A model generated the notes under the pieces. It was not told where the DNA came from. It searched no databases and worked only from the letters and a program-made list of their open reading frames with translations. From Staphylococcus sp. (GTDB lineage: Bacteria > Bacteroidota > Bacteroidia > Bacteroidales > Muribaculaceae), in NCBI GenBank assembly GCA_023665865.1, contig JAMPDC010000001.1, positions 654,260 through 718,259 of the forward strand: a DNA stretch of 64,000 nt, in the 5' to 3' direction. Of the stretch, positions 28,453 through 36,173 are shown one piece after another; within the stretch, counting starts at the first letter, position 1; each line of letters opens with the position of its first letter. The position numbers and the translations under genes were made by a program.

Positions 28453-29736
28453 CTATTTCGACGTCATGATGCGCAGAACGAGCCTGTCGGTCTCATTCAT
28501 GGCCTCGCGTCCGATGGACGTCAGATTGTGGATGGTCGCATCCACGTCCTCACTGATGATACCCTCGGTCGAGGTGACACATTTTCCGTTCATGGCAAGC
28601 ATCGCCGACATCATGGCTGTCGATACTCCGGATGAGATCTTGAGCGCACATGAGGGCTTGGCTCCGTCGCAGATCATGCCGGTAAGGTTGGCCACCATAT
28701 TCTTGACAGACGCGCAGACCTCTCCGAAACCGCCACCCATGAGGTAGACAATCGCTGCAGAGGCGCCCGTTGAGGCCACCACGCAGCCACACAGAGCCGA
28801 GAGGCGTCCGAGACTCTGCTTGATATATATGCTCGTGAGATGGCTGAGGATAAGGGCCCGTATGGTCTGCTCCTCGGTCGCGCCCATGTCTGCCGCAAAG
28901 CTGACGACAGGCATCGTCGCCGTGATTCCCTGATTGCCGCTACCGGAATTTGACATCACCGCTACGGGTGCGCCCCCCATACGGGCATCGCAGGCAGCGG
29001 ACGTGTAGGAGATCATGTGTTCGACGGGCGTATCGCCGTAATATTTCAATCCATAGTTGCGTATTGTCGCGCCCAGTGAGTGTCCGTAGTCACCGGAGAG
29101 CGCGGTCTGAGCGGCAGCCATGTTGAGGCGCTTGGCTTCAAGAATAAAGGAAATCTCATCGAGAGGCGTGTCGATGGCAAATTCGTAGACCGTCGCCAGA
29201 TCAAGGGCGATATCATCGGTATTGTCCGCAGCATCCCCCGCCGCCTCATCGCTGAGAAGCGTCTCCCCGTTTTTCTGAAGCAGGATGAAGTGGGTATGTT
29301 CGCATGAGATCACCGCTCTGGCTGAGTTTCCTTCATCATCGCGGACCGTCACGTCAATGTGAAGCTTCGAAGGTGCGGTCTCGTCGTGGGCAATAGAGAT
29401 CTTCCCCTCCGAGATGAAACGGCGTCCCTGCTCCACGGCCTCCGGGGTCACATCGCGGAGCACTTCAAGTCCATATTCCGACTTGCCTACGAGAGCGCCG
29501 AGCGCCATAGCTATAGGGAGACCGATCATGCCGGTGCCGGGGATGCCGACACCCATGGCATTTTTGAGCATGTTGCTGCTCAGAGCCACTTCGATCCCCG
29601 ATGGAACGGAACCGAGCAATTCCTTGGCCTTGGCCACACATAGGGCCACGGCGACCGGCTCTGTGCAGCCTATCGCCGGGACGACCTCACGCTTGATGAG
29701 AGCAATTATTTTTTCTCGCTTAGATTCATTGACCAT
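28453..29736 (-). CDS. cyuA: L-cysteine desulfidase / UPF0597 serine dehydratase-alpha-like protein
   Basis: 427 residues. VPAIGCTEPVAVALC near residue 17 and GMICDGAKPSCALKISSG near residue 345 contain the conserved cysteines expected to bind an iron-sulfur cluster. The central SNSGSGNQGITATMPV is a family hallmark. CyuA (YhaM) degrades L-cysteine to pyruvate, ammonia and sulfide under anaerobic conditions. It is alone, with its own promoter and inverted repeats at both sides. Confidence 0.85.
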   Translation of the reverse strand: MVNESKREKIIALIKREVVPAIGCTEPVAVALCVAKAKELLGSVPSGIEVALSSNMLKNAMGVGIPGTGMIGLPIAMALGALVGKSEYGLEVLRDVTPEAVEQGRRFISEGKISIAHDETAPSKLHIDVTVRDDEGNSARAVISCEHTHFILLQKNGETLLSDEAAGDAADNTDDIALDLATVYEFAIDTPLDEISFILEAKRLNMAAAQTALSGDYGHSLGATIRNYGLKYYGDTPVEHMISYTSAACDARMGGAPVAVMSNSGSGNQGITATMPVVSFAADMGATEEQTIRALILSHLTSIYIKQSLGRLSALCGCVVASTGASAAIVYLMGGGFGEVCASVKNMVANLTGMICDGAKPSCALKISSGVSTAMMSAMLAMNGKCVTSTEGIISEDVDATIHNLTSIGREAMNETDRLVLRIMTSK

Positions 29737-29765
29737 ATCTGAGTATTAAATCAAGGTTATAGCCA

Positions 29766-29796
29766 CAAAGTTACATGTTTTAAATCTTTTGGCCAA
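29766..29796 (-). promoter_or_regulatory. Bacteroidetes-type promoter of cyuA
   Basis: On the minus strand TTG (29796-29794) and TAACTTTG (29773-29766) are 20 bases apart, 30 bases before the cyuA start. Confidence 0.75.
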
Positions 29797-29838
29797 CTTC
29801 CGGTAATGGTAAATTGTTTCAGTGGGGAATAATGACAG

Positions 29839-29881
29839 CAAGTCCGGCCTGCGATGACTGAGGTGTCGCAGGCCGGACTTG
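29839..29881 (-). terminator. Inverted repeat downstream of era
   Basis: A 16-base perfect stem (29839-29854 with 29866-29881) with an 11-base loop follows the era stop codon on the minus strand. No strong T-run follows in that direction; a T-rich stretch lies on the plus-strand side. Confidence 0.65.
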
Positions 29882-29928
29882 GTTTACTGTTTTATTTAAG
29901 CCGGAGTCTATAATCAAGCCATATTCCC

Positions 29929-30813
29929 TTACTCTATATAGCCGAAGGAACGGAGCTTGTTCTCGCGGTTACGCCAGTTTGGCTCGACTTTAACGAAGAG
30001 TTCGAGGAAGACACTCTTGTCAAAGAATTTCTCGATATCCTTGCGTGCTTCCATGCCGACTTTTTTGATCTTGCTGCCCTGGTGGCCTATGATGATGCCC
30101 TTCTGGGAGTCGCGCTCGACATAGATGACGGCCATGATATGGATCGACTTTTCCTTTTCCTCAAATTTTTCGACGATGACTTCGACCGAGTAGGGAATTT
30201 CCTTATCGTAGAGGGTCAGGATCTTCTCACGGATGATCTCTGTGACGAAGAAACGGGCAGGCTTGTCGGTCAGCGCGTCCTTACCGAAATAGGGAGCGGA
30301 GACGGGAAGGAGCTCGACGATACGCTTCATGAGATTGTCGATGTTGAAGCCTTCCATGGCTGAGATCGGGAAGATTTCGGCATTGGGGAGGATGCCGTGC
30401 CACTTCTCGGTGAGTTCCTCAAGCTGGGCCTGATCCTTGACGAGATCGATCTTGTTGATGACGAGCAGCACGGGGATTTTTTCCTTTGCCACTTTAGCGA
30501 GGAAGTCGGCGTTTTTCGATGGATCCTCGACCACATCGGTCACGTAGAGTAGGATATCGGCGTCGACGAGAGCCCCTTCGCTGAAGTTGAGCATGCTCTC
30601 CTGGAGTTTATATTTAGGCTGGAGCACTCCCGGGGTGTCGGAAAAGACGATCTGATAGTCGGGTGTGTTGACGATGCCCATGATGCGGTGGCGCGTTGTC
30701 TGGGCCTTTGAGGTAATGATGCTGACGCGCTCGCCGACGAGATGATTCATCAGGGTCGATTTTCCCACGTTTGGGTTGCCCACGATATTGACAAAACCTG
30801 CTTTATGTTCCAT
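29929..30813 (-). CDS. era: GTPase Era
   Basis: 294 residues from the ATG at 30813 (MEHKAGFVNIVGNPNVGKST); the longer open frame upstream has no family support. G1 GNPNVGKST, G3 DTPG and G4 NKID are present. The C-terminal KH domain contains GIIIGHQGSKIKKVG. Era binds the 3' end of 16S rRNA and supports 30S maturation. It lies downstream of fabH in the yceD-rpmF-fabH-era order typical of Bacteroidales. Confidence 0.96.
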   Translation of the reverse strand: MEHKAGFVNIVGNPNVGKSTLMNHLVGERVSIITSKAQTTRHRIMGIVNTPDYQIVFSDTPGVLQPKYKLQESMLNFSEGALVDADILLYVTDVVEDPSKNADFLAKVAKEKIPVLLVINKIDLVKDQAQLEELTEKWHGILPNAEIFPISAMEGFNIDNLMKRIVELLPVSAPYFGKDALTDKPARFFVTEIIREKILTLYDKEIPYSVEVIVEKFEEKEKSIHIMAVIYVERDSQKGIIIGHQGSKIKKVGMEARKDIEKFFDKSVFLELFVKVEPNWRNRENKLRSFGYIE

Positions 30814-30926
30814 ATTGCTAATTTTCGTATATGAGATGTATGTATAAATTTCACAGCTATAATAAATAAACAAAAATAGCACCTAAAAAGATGCTATTTC
30901 CGTTTAAAAATTCATAGCCGGCAGGC

Positions 30927-31910
30927 TTAGAGATCCCAGATGATATACATGGCACCCCATGTGAAGCCGGCACCGAAAGCGGTGAGGATGAGGCGGTCGC
31001 CCTTCTTAAGACGATCCTGATATTCATCAAGACACAGGGGGATTGATGCGGCTGAGGTGTTGCCATATTTTTCAATATTGACAAGAACCTTGTCGGTATC
31101 AATGCCGAGACGCGAGCCTACTGCCTCGATGATGCGGAGGTTGGCCTGATGGGAGACAAACCAGTTGATGTTGTCGACAGTCAGGTCGTTGCGCTTCATC
31201 ACTTCGAGCGATGACTCGAGCATGTCGGTCACGGCGTTCTTGTAGACGTTGCGGCCGTCCTGGATGACGAAGTGCTGCTGTGCGTCGACAGTTTCGTGTG
31301 ATGCGGGGAGCACAGAACCGCCTGCGGGCATCCAGAGATGTTCGAGGCCCTCACCATCGACATGGAACACGCCGTCGATCACACCGACATTCTCCTCGGT
31401 AGGTTCGAGAAGCATGGCTCCGGCACCGTCGCCAAAGAGGGGACAGGTGGCGCGGTCCTGATAGTTTGTCATAGATGACATCTTCTCGGCTGCGACGACC
31501 ACGACTTTTTTGCGAAGGCCGGAACGGACATAGGCTGAACCATCCTCGAGCGCTACGAGGAAGCCGGCACAAGCGGCCTGGATATCGTAGGCATAGGCGT
31601 TTTTAAGTCCGAGCTGATGTGCGATCACCGATCCGGTCGAGGGGAAACGGTAGTCGGGGTTTGAGGTGGCACAGATGAGAAGATCAACCTCCTCGGGCTT
31701 TGTGCCTGTGCGTTCAAGAAGTTTCTCGACGGCTTTGATGCCGAGATATGACGAGCCTTTACTCGGCTCGCGGAGGATTCGGCGCTCTTTGATGCCCACG
31801 CGGGTGGTGATCCACTCGTCGTTGGTATCTACCATCTTCGAGAGCATCTCGTTGTCGAGAATGTCGTCGGGAGCATAGGAGGCGAGTCCTGAAATTCGTG
31901 CATGAAGCAT
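30927..31910 (-). CDS. fabH: 3-oxoacyl-ACP synthase III
   Basis: 327 residues. The catalytic cysteine is in DIQAACAGFLVALE near residue 113. The His is in NWFVSHQANLRIIEA near residue 242 and the Asn in VLVNIEKYGNTSAASIP near residue 274. The enzyme starts fatty acid chains by condensing an acyl-CoA with malonyl-ACP. In Bacteroidales this step sets the ratio of straight to branched starters. plsX, found between rpmF and fabH in E. coli, is absent here. Confidence 0.96.
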   Translation of the reverse strand: MLHARISGLASYAPDDILDNEMLSKMVDTNDEWITTRVGIKERRILREPSKGSSYLGIKAVEKLLERTGTKPEEVDLLICATSNPDYRFPSTGSVIAHQLGLKNAYAYDIQAACAGFLVALEDGSAYVRSGLRKKVVVVAAEKMSSMTNYQDRATCPLFGDGAGAMLLEPTEENVGVIDGVFHVDGEGLEHLWMPAGGSVLPASHETVDAQQHFVIQDGRNVYKNAVTDMLESSLEVMKRNDLTVDNINWFVSHQANLRIIEAVGSRLGIDTDKVLVNIEKYGNTSAASIPLCLDEYQDRLKKGDRLILTAFGAGFTWGAMYIIWDL

Positions 31911-32063
31911 AGCTGATATTCTTTTTAGTAATAGCAGACGGAGAGATTCTTCATCCTTGTGCGGAGCCGCCGGTAATCATGCCTGTATCATAAACGAACC
32001 ACGCGCGGTCCCGGCTGACTACTGACAGATGAATCCTCCTGTTGAAAAATAAGGAGCTTTGAG

Positions 32064-32111
32064 GGGAGAGTCTTGTCTGGGGCGATAGCCCTTGGAAACG
32101 TCCAATCTCCC
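32064..32111 (-). ncRNA. Three-way-junction RNA candidate in the rpmF-fabH gap
   Basis: In the 254-base gap between rpmF and fabH the transcript can fold as a compact three-way junction. The outer stem is TCTCCC/GGGAGA (plus 32064-32069 with 32106-32111). It encloses a GGGC/GCCC hairpin (32080-32091) and a TTGG/CCAA hairpin (32092-32105), with no unpaired base between the two hairpins or after the second. A further hairpin candidate (CTCCT/AGGAG) lies 3' of it. No known family was recognised; this is a structural prediction only. Confidence 0.35.
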
Positions 32112-32164
32112 GATTCATCCCGCAAGTCTGCCGGAGCCGCGCGAGATCTTCAGTCCGCTTTGAT

Positions 32165-32350
32165 TTAGACTGCAGCTGTCTTTTCGATAGCGATGCGGCC
32201 GCGATAGTAGCCACATTCACCACATACGGTGTGATAGAGATGCCATGCACCGCAGTTGGGGCAAAGAGCGAGGGTGGGGACTACAGCTTTGTCATGAGTA
32301 CGACGCTTAGCTGTGCGGGTCTTTGATTGCTTTCGTTTAGGATGTGCCAT
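32165..32350 (-). CDS. rpmF: 50S ribosomal protein L32
   Basis: 61 residues, starting MAHPKRKQSKTRTAKRRTH as in bL32. A zinc-ribbon with four cysteines (CPNCGAWHLYHTVCGECGYY) identifies the zinc-binding form. It lies 59 bases behind the yceD-like gene. Confidence 0.97.
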   Translation of the reverse strand: MAHPKRKQSKTRTAKRRTHDKAVVPTLALCPNCGAWHLYHTVCGECGYYRGRIAIEKTAAV

Positions 32351-32409
32351 GATTTATTATTATTTTTTGTTTTTCTTGATGAAATGTGAAAACGTATATC
32401 GTATAAATT

Positions 32410-33021
32410 CTATTCTTCTTTAGTCTTATTGTCGTCGGCGAGCTTCTTGAGGGCATCCCAGCGCGAATCGGTCCGTGCGGGGGCCTCGTCAGCGACTTCG
32501 GGGGCGGCCTCCATGGAGTCCATCTCTTCCATCAGCTGGTCGGTCAGCTCTGCATCCTCGTCGTCGAGCTTGGTGGCCCGGTGCTTGCGCAGGAGGGCGC
32601 TCATCGCACGGTTGCATTTCCCGAGGGGATGCACATGCTTGACGGGGATGGCAAGCGAGGCGGTGTCAAATATCATGTATGACACGTTGAGCCAATTATC
32701 ACTCTCGGGGATGATGAGAAGCTCATCAGTCTCCGAATAGTCATCGCCATACTTGACAGCGATGTCATAAGTCGCATCAATCGGCTGGATGAGGTCATCG
32801 AGACAACGGTCACAGATAAGTGTGACAGTGCCGGTGACGTGGAAAGCAAGATCATAAATGTCATGCTTGTGTGTCACCGTCAGTTTGACCGTCAAGTCGG
32901 CGTCATGTATGTCGGCACTCTCCATGTTGACGAAAAACTGCTTCCCAAGATGGTATTCAAACTCCTGAACACCCTCGGGGATGTTTTTCAATGGAAGGCG
33001 GAATTCTGAAAATTTTCCCAC
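32410..33021 (-). CDS. YceD/DUF177 family protein
   Basis: 203 residues. The central CDRCLDDLIQPIDATYDIAVKYG region and the preceding LTVKLTVTHKHDIYDLAFHVTGTVTLICDRC are typical of DUF177 (YceD), which is almost always encoded before rpmF. In plants and E. coli the family is linked to 23S rRNA accumulation. The C terminus is acidic. It is first in the operon, with a consensus promoter upstream. Confidence 0.9.
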   Translation of the reverse strand: MGKFSEFRLPLKNIPEGVQEFEYHLGKQFFVNMESADIHDADLTVKLTVTHKHDIYDLAFHVTGTVTLICDRCLDDLIQPIDATYDIAVKYGDDYSETDELLIIPESDNWLNVSYMIFDTASLAIPVKHVHPLGKCNRAMSALLRKHRATKLDDEDAELTDQLMEEMDSMEAAPEVADEAPARTDSRWDALKKLADDNKTKEE

Positions 33022-33046
33022 GACAATATTGGTTGAAAAAACTGCG

Positions 33047-33077
33047 CAAAGGTAGTCAAAAAGTTTTATAATTCAAA
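33047..33077 (-). promoter_or_regulatory. Bacteroidetes-type promoter of yceD-rpmF-fabH-era
   Basis: On the minus strand TTTG (33077-33074) and TACCTTTG (33054-33047) are 19 bases apart, 25 bases before the yceD start. Confidence 0.75.
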
Positions 33078-33195
33078 ACAAAACAGTCCAAAACTAATCC
33101 TCGCACCGCGATATTGCTCTCTTTTGGTCCTCTTCGAGGGCTCAATGCTGACCCAAGCGCCTCTTTTGCGGGCTTCTGAAAGCATACCATAAGAG

Positions 33196-33230
33196 AAAGA
33201 GGGCTTAACTCTGCGAGTTAGACCCTCTTT
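33196..33230 (-). terminator. Terminator after tRNA-Pro
   Basis: AAAGAGGG (33196-33203) pairs with CCCTCTTT (33223-33230) around an inner CTTAACTC/GAGTTAG stem. On the minus strand it lies 7 bases after the tRNA and is followed by a T-rich stretch. Confidence 0.75.
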
Positions 33231-33237
33231 TTTAGTG

Positions 33238-33310
33238 TCGGGGTGAGAAGACTCGAACTTCCGACCTCCACGTCCCGAACGTGGCGCGCTGCCAACTGTG
33301 CTACACCCCG
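33238..33310 (-). tRNA. tRNA-Pro (CGG)
   Basis: On the minus strand the acceptor CGGGGTG pairs with CACCCCG, followed by discriminator A. The anticodon arm CCACG-TTCGGGA-CGTGG reads CGG (proline, codon CCG). The T arm contains GTTCGAGTC. The CCA end is not encoded. A consensus promoter lies just upstream and a terminator downstream. Confidence 0.95.
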
Positions 33311-33342
33311 AACATAATGCGTAACTTGGCATTTTGCGAGCA

Positions 33343-33374
33343 CAAAGGTAAGGACTTTTTCTGTATCCACCAAA
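33343..33374 (-). promoter_or_regulatory. Bacteroidetes-type promoter of tRNA-Pro
   Basis: On the minus strand TTTG (33374-33371) and TACCTTTG (33350-33343) are 20 bases apart, 32 bases before the tRNA. Confidence 0.8.
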
Positions 33375-33512
33375 AAAATCCGCCATGGATTTATCAAGAT
33401 TTTTTTGAGATGGCGATAAACCGCCATGCGAGCAGAAGTGTTCTATTGGTACTACTAAAAAACTATTGAGTCAAGCAACCGAACATATCCACCTCAACAC
33501 ACACGAAACATT

Positions 33513-33686
33513 ATGGCACCTCTCGACGAACGCACTCTTCTGTTATGGTTAGGAATTGTAATCCTTGTGGTCATCGTATCTGTCACCGGAATGTTGATCA
33601 ACCGCGCTTTCATCTACCGTTCACACCGACGGGCATTGAATGAATATCGCGCCCAGCGCGTCGCCAATCAAGCCCGGACGCTCTGA
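33513..33686 (+). CDS. 57-residue single-pass membrane microprotein
   Basis: An ATG at 33513 opens a 57-codon frame ending TGA at 33684. The product starts MAPLDERTLLLWLGIVI, has one hydrophobic segment (about residues 9-31, LLLWLGIVILVVIVSVTGML) and ends in a basic, Arg-rich tail (YRSHRRALNEYRAQRV). This matches an inner-membrane protein with a cytosolic positive tail. No family was recognised. It lies between tRNA-Pro and recO, on the opposite strand to both. Confidence 0.6.
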   Translation: MAPLDERTLLLWLGIVILVVIVSVTGMLINRAFIYRSHRRALNEYRAQRVANQARTL

Positions 33687-33707
33687 CGGAGCCACTCTGT
33701 ATTTTCC

Positions 33708-34427
33708 CTACAGGAGCGAGCGCACTACTTCGAGGGAGCGCAACTGGCGCAGGGAGACGTAGTGGATGGAATAGTATTCCAATATCTTGTCGAGTATCTC
33801 GTTGCGCTGTCGGCGGTTGAAGCGGAACCGCCCCATGTTGGCATAGGTCATCCGCGACAGCCGGAAAGCGGCCGCTGCTTCGTCGGGCAGAAGATAACCG
33901 CGGTTGAGGGGCGCACTGCGGCGCCACCGGCCATCGGCCATGTCGAGGATCGCCCCCGCCGAATAGGTCGAGACGTCAGGCTCTATCCCGAGATGCCGCC
34001 CGAGATTGAAGAGGAAGCAGAGATGAAAGTTGGCCGTGCGCGGGCCATCGGCTTCATCAAGGATCTGTATGCTATCCGACAGGAAGTCAAACAGAGCGCC
34101 GTCGGGCTCCGCACCCTGAAGCACCACAGTCAGAATCTCCGCGAGAAACATCGCCATCATCTGTTTCACCGTATCGCTGTGCAATGAGGCCATAGCCAGA
34201 CTCCGGCCCACCTGACGCATCGGCATGATCTCACGGCCGGCACGACGCTCCCCCATACACTCTATCACGCTCAGCGGCATAGTCAGCGCACGCATGCGTG
34301 CCGCCGCCTTGCCGGTGCCTGAAGGCAATGAGAGCGACACCCTCCCTTGCTCACGGCTGTAGGCCGTCAGTATGGTCTGAGTGTCGCTATATTTTATTGT
34401 CTTCAGAGCTATGAGATGGAGGATCAT
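33708..34427 (-). CDS. recO: DNA repair protein RecO
   Basis: 239 residues from the ATG at 34427 (MILHLIALKTIKYSDTQTILTAYSREQGRVSL); the frame is open further upstream but overlaps the preceding gene. The N-terminal OB-fold pattern (KYSDTQTIL ... SREQGRVSL) and the helical C-terminal part fit Bacteroidetes RecO. It helps load RecA at SSB-coated gaps together with RecR. No zinc-binding cysteine cluster is present. It lies 20 bases behind a small outer-membrane protein gene. Confidence 0.88.
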   Translation of the reverse strand: MILHLIALKTIKYSDTQTILTAYSREQGRVSLSLPSGTGKAAARMRALTMPLSVIECMGERRAGREIMPMRQVGRSLAMASLHSDTVKQMMAMFLAEILTVVLQGAEPDGALFDFLSDSIQILDEADGPRTANFHLCFLFNLGRHLGIEPDVSTYSAGAILDMADGRWRRSAPLNRGYLLPDEAAAAFRLSRMTYANMGRFRFNRRQRNEILDKILEYYSIHYVSLRQLRSLEVVRSLL

Positions 34428-34447
34428 TCCGCTCAAGAGATAAATGG

Positions 34448-35215
34448 TCAGAAAATCTTGCCTGTCAGACGGAATGTCAGACACGGATAGACTTTGAGAT
34501 ACTTGATGACATCCTTAAAATCATTGTCGGCAGCCTCGCCGGTGACTGTGGTGACCTCGCCGGCATCTGAATAGACCTTCGGCTTGCCCTGGATCTGCAC
34601 ACCAAGTTCAACATTGAAGTTGAGCAGGCGGCGGGGTATCGCGCGCCCCCAGCCAAGACCGAGATAAGGGCGGAAACCATTGACTTTCAGTCCGCCGCTG
34701 ATATTGCCATCGGCATCGACAGGAATACCGTAGTCACCGATATTGACTGTGCCCTGGCCGGCAAACTCATCGAAATGGCCTTTCACTTTCAGCAACTTGC
34801 CACCGCCGAAATACGCGCCGGCAGCGATAAAGAACGAGCCTGAGGGGAAAGGATACACGTTGAAGATCAATGATCCCTGGGTGCGTCCGAGGTTGAAGTC
34901 GGCATCCAGGCCTGACTCGGTGAAAGCGTCAGCTCCGTAACGGCTCGCATCAACCTCAGCGCTAAACTTGATACCGGGCATGACATGCACTCCGGCACGG
35001 ACAGAGACAAAACGAGTGATAGGAGTGGCAGCCTCAACACTGATACCGTTGGTGCCGACACCGAGCCCGACACCGAGATGATTGAAGATTCCGAGCGTGG
35101 ATTTCGCACAGGAGGCAGAGCTCTTGCAGCATGACGAGTCAGAACTATCTGCCGCATTCATAACAAAGCCTAACGAAAGAACTAAAACAAGCAGTGATGT
35201 AAGTATTCGTTTCAT
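34448..35215 (-). CDS. Predicted outer-membrane beta-barrel protein
   Basis: 255 residues. A signal peptide (VLVLSLGFVMNA) precedes a Cys/Ser-rich stretch (SSDSSCCKSSASCAKS). Repeated amphipathic Gly/aromatic strands follow (FNHLGVGLGVGTNGISVEAATPITRFVSVRAGVHV, SGSFFIAAGAYFGGG, GFRPYLGLGWGRA), ending in LTFRLTGKIF with terminal Phe. This suggests a small outer-membrane barrel. The family is common in Bacteroidales but uncharacterised. It is first in a two-gene operon with recO. Confidence 0.7.
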   Translation of the reverse strand: MKRILTSLLVLVLSLGFVMNAADSSDSSCCKSSASCAKSTLGIFNHLGVGLGVGTNGISVEAATPITRFVSVRAGVHVMPGIKFSAEVDASRYGADAFTESGLDADFNLGRTQGSLIFNVYPFPSGSFFIAAGAYFGGGKLLKVKGHFDEFAGQGTVNIGDYGIPVDADGNISGGLKVNGFRPYLGLGWGRAIPRRLLNFNVELGVQIQGKPKVYSDAGEVTTVTGEAADNDFKDVIKYLKVYPCLTFRLTGKIF

Positions 35216-35363
35216 AAATAAAATAGAACTGTAAATAAAAATGATTGGTATGAATATTTAATCTATTGTGTATGCAAAACTGGTGTAAAAACCGGCATCT
35301 CCAACCACCTATTTTATATAAAGAAACAATAACGCCGGGTGGCCATTAACGCCATATTTATTG

Positions 35364-35395
35364 CAAAAATAGACAATTTGGGGCAGAATATCAAA
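35364..35395 (-). promoter_or_regulatory. Bacteroidetes-type promoter of the barrel protein-recO operon
   Basis: On the minus strand a TTTG box (35395-35392) and TATTTTTG (35371-35364) are 20 bases apart. The predicted leader is about 150 nucleotides. Confidence 0.7.
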
Positions 35396-35410
35396 AAATT
35401 TCTTAAAAAA

Positions 35411-35442
35411 TTTGCTTGATTCAAAAATAGTGCCTAACTTTG
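35411..35442 (+). promoter_or_regulatory. Bacteroidetes-type promoter of tRNA-Glu-rpsT-tRNA-Glu
   Basis: TTTG at 35411-35414 and TAACTTTG at 35435-35442 are exactly 20 bases apart, 16 bases before the first tRNA-Glu. It is divergent from the barrel protein promoter. Confidence 0.8.
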
Positions 35443-35458
35443 CAATCGCTTTTGGAAA

Positions 35459-35530
35459 GGCCCATTCGTCTATCGGCTAGGACGCAAGATTTTCATTCTT
35501 GAAAGAGGAGTTCGATTCTCCTATGGGCTA
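35459..35530 (+). tRNA. tRNA-Glu (TTC), copy 1
   Basis: Acceptor GGCCCAT pairs with ATGGGCT (first pair G-U), discriminator A. Anticodon arm CAAGA-TTTTCAT-TCTTG reads TTC (glutamate). The T arm contains GTTCGATTC. CCA is not encoded. It is identical over its whole length to the copy at 35882. Confidence 0.95.
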
Positions 35531-35572
35531 CAAAGAAGACTTAATCAAGAACAAAAGAATTTAGATTAACCG

Positions 35573-35830
35573 ATGGCAAATCATAAATCATCATTAAAGA
35601 GAATTCGTCAGATCGAATCACGTAGACTTCGCAACCGTTACTATGCAAAGACTGCCCGCAACGCCGTTCGCAATCTTCGCAAACTGACTGACAAGGCTGA
35701 AGCTGAAGCAGCTTTCCGCAAGGTAGGCGCCATGCTCGACCGTCTTGCTTCGAAGAACTCTATCTCTAAGAACAAAGCCGCTAACCTCAAGAGCAAGCTT
35801 GCTCATCACATTGCCAAGCTCGCTGCTTAA
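35573..35830 (+). CDS. rpsT: 30S ribosomal protein S20
   Basis: 85 residues, Lys/Arg/Ala-rich and helical. [22 protein letters not shown] at the start and [17 protein letters not shown] at the end match bS20. It lies between two identical tRNA-Glu genes, probably in one transcript from the promoter at 35411-35442. Confidence 0.96.
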   Translation: MANHKSSLKRIRQIESRRLRNRYYAKTARNAVRNLRKLTDKAEAEAAFRKVGAMLDRLASKNSISKNKAANLKSKLAHHIAKLAA

Positions 35831-35881
35831 TCCGGAAGGCTTCACGAAGATTTTTCCGATAAGCTATCTTGGTTAAGGAAT

Positions 35882-35953
35882 GGCCCATTCGTCTATCGGC
35901 TAGGACGCAAGATTTTCATTCTTGAAAGAGGAGTTCGATTCTCCTATGGGCTA
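35882..35953 (+). tRNA. tRNA-Glu (TTC), copy 2
   Basis: Identical to the copy at 35459 (acceptor GGCCCAT/ATGGGCT, anticodon TTC, CCA not encoded). It lies 51 bases after rpsT, and an intrinsic terminator starts 5 bases behind it. Confidence 0.95.
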
Positions 35954-35957
35954 CATG

Positions 35958-35996
35958 AAAGTCCCGATGTCAGAAATAATCCGACATCGGGACTTT
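35958..35996 (+). terminator. Terminator of the tRNA-Glu-rpsT unit
   Basis: AAAGTCCCGATGTC (35958-35971) pairs perfectly with GACATCGGGACTTT (35983-35996), with an 11-base loop. Confidence 0.85.
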
Positions 35997-36105
35997 CTGC
36001 GTCTATACCCGCGCCAGCGGTTTGCACATTTATATATCCATCTGTGCAGAAATGACCTCTCATACTCTTCATGACAGGCTGTAATTAAAAATATTTCGCG
36101 GATTT

Positions 36106-36137
36106 TTTGTGTTTTACAACATATTATCGTATTTTTG
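36106..36137 (+). promoter_or_regulatory. Bacteroidetes-type promoter of the ilv operon
   Basis: TTTG at 36106-36109 and TATTTTTG at 36130-36137 are 20 bases apart. The ilvD start follows 37 bases later, too close for a classical leader-peptide attenuator. Confidence 0.78.
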
Positions 36138-36173
36138 CGGATATTTTTAACAAATTCATAGGTTCGAAGCATC

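Noticed and set aside
31951-32250. Minus-strand open frame in the rpmF-fabH gap
   Set aside because: It overlaps rpmF in another frame and resembles no protein; the gap is better explained as structured leader RNA.
36138-36173. Leader-peptide attenuator before ilvD
   Set aside because: Only 36 bases separate the -7 box from the start codon, leaving no room for a branched-chain-rich leader peptide and terminator.
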